Part shown: positions 25,373-33,932 of the stretch, one piece after another
How the letters are laid out: every line of letters begins with the position of its first letter
Position numbering within the stretch: the first letter of the stretch is position 1
NCBI RefSeq assembly: GCF_040931995.1
Contig: NZ_CP162412.1
Span: 620,001-684,000 of the forward strand
Direction: 5' to 3'
From: Pelagovum sp. HNIBRBA483
GTDB lineage: Bacteria; Pseudomonadota; Alphaproteobacteria; Rhodobacterales; Rhodobacteraceae
DNA: 64,000 bases
Made by a program: the position numbers and the translations under genes
The notes under the pieces: model-generated
What the model was told of the DNA's origin: nothing
What the model saw: the letters and a program-made list of their open reading frames with translations, nothing else
Database searches by the model: none

Positions 25373-25473
25373 CGATGAAGGCCCCGGCCGGGACGCTCTG
25401 CGTCTCATGTGCGGCGGCGCCTTTTTCAAAAACGAAGAGCCCGGAAAAGGGCACTGAAAAAGGGAGAACGGGG

Positions 25474-27945
25474 ATGGCTGCGGACGAGGTAAATCCGGAC
25501 GAACTCGAGATAGCCGATGAACTGATTGCCGAGCGTCGTGCCGAAGCGCCGGGAGAAACGCCTCCCGACATGACCCCTTGGCAGCGGCCAATCACAGCGG
25601 CCATCGACCTGCTGAACTATCGGGCGGGACAAGCGATAGCGCTGTTGATGGTGCCGCTGATCGTTGTCGTGGTCTACGAGGTTTTATCGCGCAACCTGTT
25701 CTCTATCCTGTCGGACGCAGGTTTCGAAGAATTCGCGCGCTCAATGGGCCTTGGCCCGACCTTGTGGGTGTACGACACCAGCCGCATGTTGGCTGGGGTG
25801 CTGTTTATGGCCGCCGCTGGTTATGGTTTGATGCGCGGGGTGCATATCCGCGCTGACTTCCTGTATCGAAACTGGTCCGACAAGACACAGGCGACGGTCG
25901 ATGCGACGCTCTATCTGCTGTTCTTCATGCCGTCGATGATCTGTTTCACGGTGGTCGCGTCTGAATTCTGGTGGCTGGCGTTCTCCAGAGGCGAAACAAT
26001 GCAGATCGACAGCGCTTGGGGGCCGCTCTTGTGGCCGGCACGGCTTGCTATGCCGGTTGGTGGCTTGCTCTTGGCATTGCAGGGGATCCCAGAAATTTTC
26101 CGCGCGTTCCACAAGATGGGTAAGGCGCGGGAGAGGCTGTTTGTGCGGGCGCTGCCTTTCTATTTGATTGCAATGACATGGCTGATCCTTGCGATATTCG
26201 CACCGGATATCGTCCCGGGTGGTGAGTGGTTTACCGAGCTGATGAAGGCCAGCCCACAGATGTCTAAGCCGACGATCGGCCTGATCATGCTCGCAGCTAT
26301 GCTCTTCGTGATCTTTGTTGGCTTCCCGATTTCGTTCACGCTGATCTTCCTCGCTTTCGTGTTTGGGATCTGGGGTGCAAACTTCAAGCTGACCACACTG
26401 CTGATGACCCTGAACACCAACTCCACAATGCTCAATGACCAGCTGATGGCGGTGCCGCTGTTCGTGTTGATGGGGATCGTGATGGAGGCGGCGGGCCTGA
26501 TGGAGCGCTTGTTCGCCTCGATCCAGATGATCATGGCACGGGTGCGTGGTTCGCTTTTCATCGCGGTGTTGATCGTTTCGACGATTTTCGCTGCCGCAAC
26601 GGGTATCGTGGGTGCCTCCGTTACGCTGCTTGGGATCATGGCTGGAGCGACGATGAGCCGGTCGGGGTACGACGTGAAACTGGCAGCGGGCTGTATCACC
26701 GCTGGCGGCACGTTGGGCATTTTGATCCCGCCTTCGATCATGCTGATCGTGATGGGGCCGGTGCTGGAGGTTTCGACACTCGATCTGTTCCGAGGTGCTT
26801 TTGTGCCGGGTGCGCTGCTGGCGTCGCTCTACCTGCTCTATACCTTGGGCCGGTGCTGGATTAACCCTGATCTGGGGCCGATCCTATCGCAAGAGGATCA
26901 ACCGGACACATCGAAAATGTATGGCGTGGAAGTTGCGCTCATCTGCCTTGGCGTCCTGACCATCTGCCGCATATTCGGGCTTGGCCTCGGCGGCAGCTTC
27001 GGCGGTGTGGTGCCTTTCGGTGGCTTGTTCGTGCTGATCATCACCTTGGCAATAGCCTACGCGGCATACCGGAGCCTCGCAGTGTTGCGGATTGCGTTGC
27101 CGGTGGCGGTTCTGTTCCACCTCTATATGAGCCTTGGGACGGGCGGCGCAGACGGGATTTCGATCTGGTCGATGGTGTTCTCGGCATTCATCCTACTACT
27201 GACCTACCTTGCGCGCCCGATCTACAGGGCGCAGGCGGCCGAGGACTTCTATTTCTCGGATCTTTGGGATGAGTTCTTTGCCGGACTGATGCCGCCGACG
27301 ATCCTGATCTCTTTTGCGCTCGGGTCGATCCTGCTTGGATTGGCAACACCGGCGGAGGCCGCAGCAATGGGTGCATTCGGTGCGATCTTGTTGTCGGTCG
27401 GCTACGGGAAGTTCACCATTCCGAGCTTCTTTGACAGCCTGATCAAGGCGCTCGAAATTACCGTGCTGATCATGTTCCTCGTTGCGGCGTCGAACTTCTT
27501 TGGTGCGGAGTTCAGCGCGCTGGGCACGCCGAAGATGATGACCGAGATGCTGTTGGGGTTGGAAATGTCGCCCTACTTGATCCTGATCCTCGTCATGGCG
27601 CTGATCTTCCTTCTCGGCTGGCCGCTGGAATGGGTGCCGATCGTGCTGATCGTCGTGCCGATCCTGCTGCCGACCGTGCAGGCATTGGATGTGTTCGGCC
27701 TGAACCGCTATGACATGATGGTCTGGTTTGGCATCTTGGTTGCGGTGAACCTGCAAACAGCGTGGCTGTCGCCGCCGGTGGCGCTGTCGGCGTACTTCCT
27801 CAAGGGGGTGGTACCGAATTGGGATCTGCGGGACATCTACCTTGGCATGATGCAGTTCATGCTGGTGCAGTTGCTCGGCCTGACGCTGCTGTTCCTCTTC
27901 CCACAACTGGTTCTGTGGCTGCCAGCTGCGATGTCTGGGAATTAA
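25474..27945 (+). CDS. TRAP transporter fused small and large membrane subunits (DctQM)
   Basis: The 823-residue membrane protein joins a DctQ domain (about residues 35-220) to a DctM domain (from about residue 255 to the end), giving one sodium-dependent TRAP permease. The large subunit shows repeated Gly/Pro-rich helices such as AAATGIVGASVTLLGIMAG and GGTLGILIPPSIMLI. The ATG at 25474 is preceded by AAAGGGAGAACGGGG; the reading frame extends further upstream but has no signal for an earlier start. It is longer than simple DctM proteins because of the fusion and a poorly conserved region near residues 470-600. It works with the binding protein upstream. Confidence 0.9.
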   Translation: MAADEVNPDELEIADELIAERRAEAPGETPPDMTPWQRPITAAIDLLNYRAGQAIALLMVPLIVVVVYEVLSRNLFSILSDAGFEEFARSMGLGPTLWVYDTSRMLAGVLFMAAAGYGLMRGVHIRADFLYRNWSDKTQATVDATLYLLFFMPSMICFTVVASEFWWLAFSRGETMQIDSAWGPLLWPARLAMPVGGLLLALQGIPEIFRAFHKMGKARERLFVRALPFYLIAMTWLILAIFAPDIVPGGEWFTELMKASPQMSKPTIGLIMLAAMLFVIFVGFPISFTLIFLAFVFGIWGANFKLTTLLMTLNTNSTMLNDQLMAVPLFVLMGIVMEAAGLMERLFASIQMIMARVRGSLFIAVLIVSTIFAAATGIVGASVTLLGIMAGATMSRSGYDVKLAAGCITAGGTLGILIPPSIMLIVMGPVLEVSTLDLFRGAFVPGALLASLYLLYTLGRCWINPDLGPILSQEDQPDTSKMYGVEVALICLGVLTICRIFGLGLGGSFGGVVPFGGLFVLIITLAIAYAAYRSLAVLRIALPVAVLFHLYMSLGTGGADGISIWSMVFSAFILLLTYLARPIYRAQAAEDFYFSDLWDEFFAGLMPPTILISFALGSILLGLATPAEAAAMGAFGAILLSVGYGKFTIPSFFDSLIKALEITVLIMFLVAASNFFGAEFSALGTPKMMTEMLLGLEMSPYLILILVMALIFLLGWPLEWVPIVLIVVPILLPTVQALDVFGLNRYDMMVWFGILVAVNLQTAWLSPPVALSAYFLKGVVPNWDLRDIYLGMMQFMLVQLLGLTLLFLFPQLVLWLPAAMSGN

Positions 27946-27948
27946 CCG

Positions 27949-28995
27949 ATGACGGCGAAGCGCAGTACAGTTTCCTACCTTAAGTGGCCGCTGATCGTGA
28001 CGGTTGTCGGATTGGGACTTTCTGGATGGCTCGGCTGGGCCACCGAGGGGAGTACCTCAGGGATCGTGTCCTTCCTGATCGTCGGTGCGGTGCTTGCGGC
28101 ATTGGAGATTGCGCTGTCATTTGACAACGCAATCGTCAATGCCAACAAACTGGAGGAAATGACCCCCGTTTGGCAGCGACGCTTTCTGACATGGGGCATC
28201 CTGATCGCCGTTTTCGGAATGCGGATCATCTTCCCGCTGGCGATTGTGGCGATTTTCGCGTGGATCAATCCCTTTGCGGCGATGCATCTCGCGCTGGCCG
28301 ATCCAGAAGAATATTCGCGGATCATTGGTCATGCGCATGGGCCGATATCAGCTTTTGGGGGCACCTTTCTGATGATGGTGGCGCTGAAGTTTTTTGTGGA
28401 CGAGGACAAATCTATCCATTGGATCGAGGTTTTGGAAAAACGGCTGCGCGTTTGCGGTTCGATCCGTGGCTTCGAGATTGCCTTGGTGCTGGTGATCGTG
28501 CTGCTGATTTGCCGATCATTGCCCGAATATGAACAGGTAGCCTTCCTGACATCTGCGGTAATGGGGCTTTTGGTCTTTACCATGGTGGATGGGTTGGGAA
28601 CATACCTCGACAATATCGCGGGTTCGACGGCAGAAATTGGTGCCAAGGGTGGATTGGGGGCGTTTCTCTATTTGGAAGTGCTCGACGCCAGTTTCTCTTT
28701 CGACGGGGTGATCGGGGCTTTTGCGCTGACGACGAACATCCTACTGATTGCAATCGGCTTGGGGATTGGTGCGATGTATGTGCGCTCGATGACCATCATG
28801 CTGGTGGAGCGCGGCACTCTCGCGGAATTCCGCTATCTGGAGCACGGGGCCTTTTACTCGATCTTTGCGCTTTCGGTGGTGATGTTCCTGCAATCGCTGG
28901 TGCATGTGCCGGAGTTGATCACCGGCGGCGTCGGTATGGCGTTGATCGGTTTTGCTTTATTCGCCTCCGTCCGGCAGAATAGACGCGAGGCCTGA
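27949..28995 (+). CDS. DUF475 / TerC-like membrane protein
   Basis: This 348-residue protein has about nine hydrophobic segments and the paired acidic motifs EIALSFDNAIVNA (residues 48-60) and EVLDASFSFDGVIGAFA, characteristic of DUF475 and TerC-type proteins of the LysE-like superfamily. Such proteins are linked to divalent metal or tellurite handling, but DUF475 itself has no settled function. It starts three bases after the TRAP permease stop, so it is in the same operon. A role in metal supply to the pathway, or in export of a by-product, is conjecture. Confidence 0.8.
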   Translation: MTAKRSTVSYLKWPLIVTVVGLGLSGWLGWATEGSTSGIVSFLIVGAVLAALEIALSFDNAIVNANKLEEMTPVWQRRFLTWGILIAVFGMRIIFPLAIVAIFAWINPFAAMHLALADPEEYSRIIGHAHGPISAFGGTFLMMVALKFFVDEDKSIHWIEVLEKRLRVCGSIRGFEIALVLVIVLLICRSLPEYEQVAFLTSAVMGLLVFTMVDGLGTYLDNIAGSTAEIGAKGGLGAFLYLEVLDASFSFDGVIGAFALTTNILLIAIGLGIGAMYVRSMTIMLVERGTLAEFRYLEHGAFYSIFALSVVMFLQSLVHVPELITGGVGMALIGFALFASVRQNRREA

Positions 28996-29056
28996 AGTGC
29001 CGACAGCAATCTGAAAGACTGCAAGGGGCGCGTGGCCCCAACAAAAGGAGCCTGCC

Positions 29057-29467
29057 ATGTATAAGAAGATCCTCGTACCACTCGCCCTGAATCATGGGAT
29101 ATCCGAGCAAACGCTTGCGGTTGCGCATGCGCTCTGCGCGAAGGGTGGTGAGATTACCGCTTTGCATGTGTTCGAGCTTCCTCAAGGAACCGTTTCAACG
29201 ATCATGGGCGAGGAGACTATTCAAAATGGCCTGATCCAAGCCCGCAAGCTGATGCAGGAAAAGGTCAAGGGAATGGCCGGCGTGCGCGGCGAGATCGTGC
29301 GCGGACATGCTTACCGATCGATTGTCGATTTTGCGACGGAGAATGATTACGAGTGTATCGTCATCGGGTCACATAAGCCGGGGCTGAGTGACTATCTGAT
29401 CGGCTCCACCGCCGCGCGCGTGGTGCGGCATGCCCCTTGCGCGGTGCATGTGCATCGCGACGGCTGA
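29057..29467 (+). CDS. Universal stress protein UspA family
   Basis: This 136-residue single-domain UspA protein begins KKILVPLALNHG and has the C-terminal nucleotide-binding pattern VIGSHKPGLSDYLIGSTAARVVRHAPCAVHV. The ATG at 29057 follows an AAAAGGAG site. It ends the GMC-TRAP operon. UspA genes attached to TRAP operons are known, for example TeaD of Halomonas, which regulates the ectoine TRAP transporter; a similar regulatory role is inferred here. Confidence 0.88.
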   Translation: MYKKILVPLALNHGISEQTLAVAHALCAKGGEITALHVFELPQGTVSTIMGEETIQNGLIQARKLMQEKVKGMAGVRGEIVRGHAYRSIVDFATENDYECIVIGSHKPGLSDYLIGSTAARVVRHAPCAVHVHRDG

Positions 29468-29518
29468 GGCGCCGCACGGAAAGCCACGGCGACATTTTAA
29501 GGGAGAGCCTTTCCCAAG

Positions 29519-29548
29519 TCCGGTGGCGACGTGAGAATTGCCACCGGA
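29519..29548. other. Hairpin between convergent uspA and ABC ATPase genes
   Basis: The arms TCCGGTGGC (29519-29527) and GCCACCGGA (29540-29548) form a 9-base perfect stem in the 106-base gap between convergent genes. No strong T-run is present on either side. It is a possible bidirectional transcript end. Confidence 0.4.
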
Positions 29549-29573
29549 ACTGGATATGGCGCGGGCTACGGCC

Positions 29574-30638
29574 TCAGCGGAGGCGCTGTTCTGTTTCTGC
29601 GTCGAAGAACATCGCATGGGCTGGGTCGAAGGATAGGCCAACGGTATTGCCCTCGCTTGCGAGACTTTCGCCACGGGATTCTACGATAATCTTCTCGCCG
29701 GTCGGAGGGAGAAGGTAATCGTAGGATACGCCGCCCAGATGCTCGCGGATGTCGAGGCGGATGTCTCCCGCGTTCGGCTCGACCTGAAGATGCTGCGGGC
29801 GCAGACCAACGAAAACGGCGCTGCCCTCGGCAGGTAGGCTGGCGGGGCCGGTGATCTCTTTGTTGCCGAGAGCGGGGATCGAAACCTTGCCGCCTGCGGT
29901 GACGGTGCCGCGCAGAAAGTTCATGCTGGGCGAGCCGATGAAGCCGGCGACGAACTTGTTGTCGGGGTCATTATAGAGGTGCATCGGGGAGCCGACCTGC
30001 TCGATCCGTCCGGCGCGGAGAACCACGATCTTGTCGGCCAAGGTCATGGCCTCGACCTGATCGTGGGTGACGTAGATCATTGTCGCGCCGATTTCCTTGT
30101 GGAGGCGGGCGATCTCGACGCGCATGTCGACACGCAACTCGGCATCAAGGTTGGAAAGCGGCTCATCGAATAGAAAGACCTCTGGCCCGCGCACGATGGC
30201 GCGACCGATGGCGACGCGCTGTCGCTGACCACCGGACAGTGCCTTTGGCTTGCGGTTGAGGTAGTCGTCCAGCTTCAGGATGCGGCTGGCCTCGGCAACC
30301 TTGGCAGCAATTTCCTCTTTTGGGTGGCCGTTCATGCGAAGGCCGAAGCCCATATTCTCGCGCACCGTCATATGCGGGTAGAGAGCATAGGTTTGGAAAA
30401 CCATCGCAACACCGCGCTCGGCGGGGTCAAGGCGGGTCACATCCCGTTCGCCAATGTGAATGTTGCCGGCGCTGGTTTCCTCCAGCCCTGCAATCATGCG
30501 CAGGAGGGTGGATTTGCCGCAGCCGGATGGGCCGACGAAAACACAGAACTCGCCATCGTCGATCTCAAGATCAATATTATGGATAACCTGTGTTTCGCCG
30601 TATCTTTTAACGGCTTGTTTCAGGGTGACGCCAGTCAT
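29574..30638 (-). CDS. Sugar ABC transporter ATP-binding protein (UgpC-like)
   Basis: This 354-residue CUT1 ATPase has Walker A GPSGCGKSTLLRMIAG, signature LSGGQRQRVAIGRA, Walker B VFLFDEPLSNLDAEL and H-loop THDQVEAMT, with a C-terminal regulatory domain. It lies 18 bases downstream of the iclR gene on the minus strand, and no other ATPase gene accompanies the binding protein and permeases at 31590-34780. It therefore almost certainly energises that transporter, although it is encoded on the opposite strand. Confidence 0.9.
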   Translation of the reverse strand: MTGVTLKQAVKRYGETQVIHNIDLEIDDGEFCVFVGPSGCGKSTLLRMIAGLEETSAGNIHIGERDVTRLDPAERGVAMVFQTYALYPHMTVRENMGFGLRMNGHPKEEIAAKVAEASRILKLDDYLNRKPKALSGGQRQRVAIGRAIVRGPEVFLFDEPLSNLDAELRVDMRVEIARLHKEIGATMIYVTHDQVEAMTLADKIVVLRAGRIEQVGSPMHLYNDPDNKFVAGFIGSPSMNFLRGTVTAGGKVSIPALGNKEITGPASLPAEGSAVFVGLRPQHLQVEPNAGDIRLDIREHLGGVSYDYLLPPTGEKIIVESRGESLASEGNTVGLSFDPAHAMFFDAETEQRLR

Positions 30639-30656
30639 TGGGGGTCTATCCTCCGG

Positions 30657-31457
30657 TCAATCCGGGAACTGCCAGTTTTCGGCAGCCTCGGCGATTTTCT
30701 GTGCGGTTTTTGTCAGTGGTTTGCGCAGTTTCCCAAGCTCTTCGAGCGTGTTGCGCTGGGTCGATGTGGTGACGGATAAGGCGCCAAGAACGCGGCCGCT
30801 TGCGGTGATGATCGGTGCGGCAATGCAGATAATGCCCGGTTCGTGTTCTTCGCGGTCGAAGGATATGCCGTCCGCGCGAATACGTTCCAGCTCGGCCGAG
30901 AAAGATTCGGGCGTGGTGTAGGTGTGTTCAGTATGCCTGAAAAATGCTTGCCGATTGATTGCATTCTGCCGCTCGGCGGGGGGCAGGAATGCGATCATCG
31001 CCTTGCCCACGCCGGTGCAATAGCCGGGACCGATCTTACCCGCTTCGGAAAACATTTCGATCGGCTTCCGGGCGTTGCGCTTATCGACGTAGAGGACCTG
31101 GCCTTCGTCGAGCTGGGCGAGGTGAATGGTTTCTTCGACTTCTTCTGACAAAGCGTCGATAAAGGGGCGCGCAAGCGGCGCGAGCGAACTTTGTCGCCAC
31201 GCCGCATGGGCCAGCCGCAACAGCCGCAAGCCAAGCCCGTAAGTTTGTTGGTCGGGATTGTAGCTGAGCATGCCTTGGCTCGTCAGGGTTTGCAGCAGGC
31301 GATGTAGCGTCGCCTTTGGATGGGGCGACAGGGTCTGGATTTCAGAGAATCGCATGGGGCGCTTCTGCATCGCAACCTGATCGAGCAATTCGAGTGCCTT
31401 GCCGACGGTGCCATCCGCAGCAGGCTTAATATTTTGCTCTTTTTCAACGGTCGCCAT
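30657..31457 (-). CDS. IclR-family transcriptional regulator (galactoside locus)
   Basis: This 266-residue regulator has an N-terminal winged helix (MRFSEIQTLSPHPKATLHRLL near residues 37-57) and an IclR effector domain including GPGYCTGVGKAMIAFLPP and SFDREEHEPGIICIAAPI. It is transcribed away from the sugar transporter and catabolic operon and shares with them a 132-base control region that carries a good IclR-type palindrome. It probably represses both its own gene and the plus-strand operon until a pathway intermediate binds. Confidence 0.9.
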   Translation of the reverse strand: MATVEKEQNIKPAADGTVGKALELLDQVAMQKRPMRFSEIQTLSPHPKATLHRLLQTLTSQGMLSYNPDQQTYGLGLRLLRLAHAAWRQSSLAPLARPFIDALSEEVEETIHLAQLDEGQVLYVDKRNARKPIEMFSEAGKIGPGYCTGVGKAMIAFLPPAERQNAINRQAFFRHTEHTYTTPESFSAELERIRADGISFDREEHEPGIICIAAPIITASGRVLGALSVTTSTQRNTLEELGKLRKPLTKTAQKIAEAAENWQFPD

Positions 31458-31496
31458 GAATTCCTCCCACGCCCCGATCTGGCGCGATCAGGGGTA

Positions 31497-31526
31497 TTGA
31501 CATGTTTAGCCTCATTCCGCCATAGT
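31497..31526 (+). promoter_or_regulatory. Candidate sigma-70 promoter for the galactoside operon
   Basis: A perfect -35 hexamer TTGACA (31497-31502) is followed after 18 bases by CATAGT (31521-31526), four of six matches to the -10 consensus. It lies 64 bases before the binding-protein start and just upstream of the IclR-like palindrome. Confidence 0.6.
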
Positions 31527-31535
31527 TTCAATAGT

Positions 31536-31550
31536 TGGAATAAGGTTCCA
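31536..31550. promoter_or_regulatory. Candidate IclR operator TGGAA-N5-TTCCA
   Basis: TGGAA (31536-31540) and TTCCA (31546-31550) form a 15-base palindrome matching the arms and spacing of the E. coli IclR consensus. A third TGGAA at 31556-31560 adds an overlapping inverted pair. It sits around +5 to +30 of the predicted promoter, where a bound repressor would block transcription. Confidence 0.6.
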
Positions 31551-31589
31551 TTATTTGGAACTCCAGCGACAACATAATGGGAGGACACC

Positions 31590-32843
31590 ATGTTGAAAAA
31601 AGTAACCACGGCAGCGGCAGCGCTGGCGTTGACCACTGGCATTGCAGGCCCGGCGTTTGCCGAGTTGAGTGGCACGCTCAAGATTTTCTCGGACATGTCG
31701 AACCCTGCTCCGCGCGCGGTGATCGAAAAGATGGCAGCCGATTTTGATGCGCTGCACCCTGATCTGACTGTCGAGCTGACTGTCATCGATCGTGAAGCCT
31801 ACAAGACCCAGATTCGTAACTTCCTTTCCGCCAACCCGCCGGACGTCGCCAACTGGTACGCTGCAAACCGTATGGGCCCGTATGTACAGGCCGGCCTGTT
31901 TGAAGATGTCTCTGACCTGTGGGAGGAGCCTGAAATCGCCAACAACCTTGCATCGACCAAAGGCGCGATGACGATTGACGGCAAGCAGTGGGGCGTACCC
32001 TATACCTACTATCAGTGGGGCGTGTACTACCGCGAGGACATCTATAACGAGTTGGGTCTGGAAGAGCCGACCAACTGGGAAGAGTTCAAGGCGAACTGTC
32101 AGGCGATCATCGATTCCGGCCGGAAGTGCTTCACCATCGGGACCAAGTTCCTGTGGACGGCTGGTGGCTGGTTTGACTACCTGAACATGCGGACCAACGG
32201 CTTTGATTTCCACATGGATCTGACCGGCGGTGAAGTCGCATGGACCGACGACCGCGTGCGGCAGACATTCGCCAACTGGCGTGAGTTGATCGACATGGGC
32301 GCGTTCGTTGATAACCACCAGTCCTACAGCTGGCAGGAAGCGCTTCCGTTCATGGTGAACGGTGAGGCAACAGCCTACCTGATGGGTAACTTCGCTGTAG
32401 CGCCGCTGCGCGATGCGGGCCTTAGTGTTGATCAGCTGGATTTCTATCAGTTCCCCGCGATCAACCCGAATGTCGAGTTGGCTGAAGATGCGCCGACCGA
32501 CACGTTCCACATCCCGAGCGGTGCGGAAAACAAGGAAGCTGCGCGCGAGTTCCTGCGTTATGTCGTTTCTGCCGACGTTCAGACCGAGATCAACAACGGC
32601 TCGAACCTCGGCCAGCTGCCGGTGAATGCTTCGGCATCTGTTGATGATGACGAAATGCTGAACCAAGGCTTCGAGATGCTGAGCTCCAACTCGCCGGGCG
32701 GGGTTGCGCAGTTCTTCGACCGTGATGCGCCGGCCGAGATGGCTGCCGCAGCGATGGAAGGCTTCCAGGAGTTCATGGTGTTCCCTGACAATCTGGACGA
32801 CATCCTCGCCCGCCTTGAGCAGGTGCGCGGCCGCGTCTACTAA
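31590..32843 (+). CDS. Sugar ABC transporter periplasmic binding protein (galactoside locus)
   Basis: A signal peptide (MLKKVTTAAAALALTTGIAGPAFA) precedes a 417-residue CUT1 solute-binding protein, with the mature part starting ELSGTLKIFSDMS. A TGGGAGGA ribosome-binding site lies eight bases before the ATG at 31590. It is the first gene downstream of the promoter and operator and is followed by a strong hairpin. The neighbouring beta-galactosidase and galactonate genes point to a galactoside or galactose ligand. Confidence 0.9.
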   Translation: MLKKVTTAAAALALTTGIAGPAFAELSGTLKIFSDMSNPAPRAVIEKMAADFDALHPDLTVELTVIDREAYKTQIRNFLSANPPDVANWYAANRMGPYVQAGLFEDVSDLWEEPEIANNLASTKGAMTIDGKQWGVPYTYYQWGVYYREDIYNELGLEEPTNWEEFKANCQAIIDSGRKCFTIGTKFLWTAGGWFDYLNMRTNGFDFHMDLTGGEVAWTDDRVRQTFANWRELIDMGAFVDNHQSYSWQEALPFMVNGEATAYLMGNFAVAPLRDAGLSVDQLDFYQFPAINPNVELAEDAPTDTFHIPSGAENKEAAREFLRYVVSADVQTEINNGSNLGQLPVNASASVDDDEMLNQGFEMLSSNSPGGVAQFFDRDAPAEMAAAAMEGFQEFMVFPDNLDDILARLEQVRGRVY

Positions 32844-32860
32844 GGCGACTGCTGAAAATT

Positions 32861-32887
32861 CCCGAGGGCGCGGTTTGCGCCCTCGGG
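32861..32887 (+). other. Intra-operon hairpin after binding-protein gene
   Basis: An 11-base perfect stem, CCCGAGGGCGC (32861-32871) with GCGCCCTCGGG (32877-32887), has a 5-base loop and lies 17 bases after the binding-protein stop. There is no T-run, so mRNA stabilisation is more likely than termination. Confidence 0.65.
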
Positions 32888-32993
32888 TCCAACGCCGAAG
32901 CGCCGCAGGCCATTCACAAAGTGCGTTGTTTGGCAAAGATTTGTGGCCGACGGTTCCGTGACGAGCGGAGCAACATGCAGAAGGAAACTGTCC

Positions 32994-33932
32994 ATGACTG
33001 AGGCTGCGTATTCCCCGAGCCATAGGCCGGGTTCAGGCCCGCGTGACGGCTGGATACACCGCAACCGGCAAACTCTGGCGCCGTTGCTCTTCCTGACACC
33101 GGGTGTGTTGTTCTTTCTGTTCTATGTTATTTTTCCGATTTTCGAGAGCTTCACTATCTCATTCTACCGCTGGGACGGGCTTGGAGAGCCGAGCTATGTC
33201 GGGCTGGAAAACTATCGTGAACTTGCGACGGACCGTGCTTTCGAGGTGTCCTTGTGGAACAATCTCAAGTGGCTGCTGCTGTATCTTCTCGCGATTCCGG
33301 GTGGGCTTTTCATCGCGCTGTTCCTCAATCAGACGGTGACGGGGATAAGGCTTTATAAGTCCCTGTTCTTTTTCCCTTTCGTGATCAGCCAAGTCGTTGT
33401 CGGTTTGGTCTTTACATGGTTTTACGATCCGACCTTCGGGCTTTTGAATACCGTGTTGGAGGGGCTTGGCATGAGCCCTGTGAATGTTCTGGGCGATCCG
33501 ACGCTGGCCACCTATGGCATTATCGCCGCCGGGCTGTGGCCGCAGATTGCCTATTGCATGATTTTGTATCTCACGGGCCTGAACGCCGTTGATCCAGAAC
33601 AGATCGAAGCGGCGCGGCTTGATGGAGCAAAGGGCTGGCGGATGCTCTGGCATGTGATCATCCCGCAGCTGCGCCCAGCGACATTTATCGCCTTTGTTGT
33701 CACGATCATCGGCGCGCTGCGCTCATTCGATCTGATCTCGATCATGACAAACGGCGGGCCGTTCGGGTCGACGCGGGTGCTATCATTTTACATGTTTGAA
33801 AAAGCGTTGAGCGAATATGGCTTCCGCATGGGCTACGGCGCGGCAATCGCTGTGGTGCTGTTCCTGATTATGTTGTGCTTCATCGCATATTTCCTGTGGT
33901 CAATGTACCAAGACGAGAAGGGGGGGCGCTGA
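32994..33932 (+). CDS. Sugar ABC transporter permease (MalF-like, galactoside locus)
   Basis: This 312-residue CUT1 permease carries the EAA loop EAARLDGAKGWRMLWHVIIPQL and the N-terminal LFLTPGVLFFLFYVIFPIFES helix. I chose the ATG at 32994, which has AAGGAAAC upstream; an in-frame start at 32943 lacks a good site. Its stop overlaps the ATG of its partner permease. Confidence 0.9.
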   Translation: MTEAAYSPSHRPGSGPRDGWIHRNRQTLAPLLFLTPGVLFFLFYVIFPIFESFTISFYRWDGLGEPSYVGLENYRELATDRAFEVSLWNNLKWLLLYLLAIPGGLFIALFLNQTVTGIRLYKSLFFFPFVISQVVVGLVFTWFYDPTFGLLNTVLEGLGMSPVNVLGDPTLATYGIIAAGLWPQIAYCMILYLTGLNAVDPEQIEAARLDGAKGWRMLWHVIIPQLRPATFIAFVVTIIGALRSFDLISIMTNGGPFGSTRVLSFYMFEKALSEYGFRMGYGAAIAVVLFLIMLCFIAYFLWSMYQDEKGGR

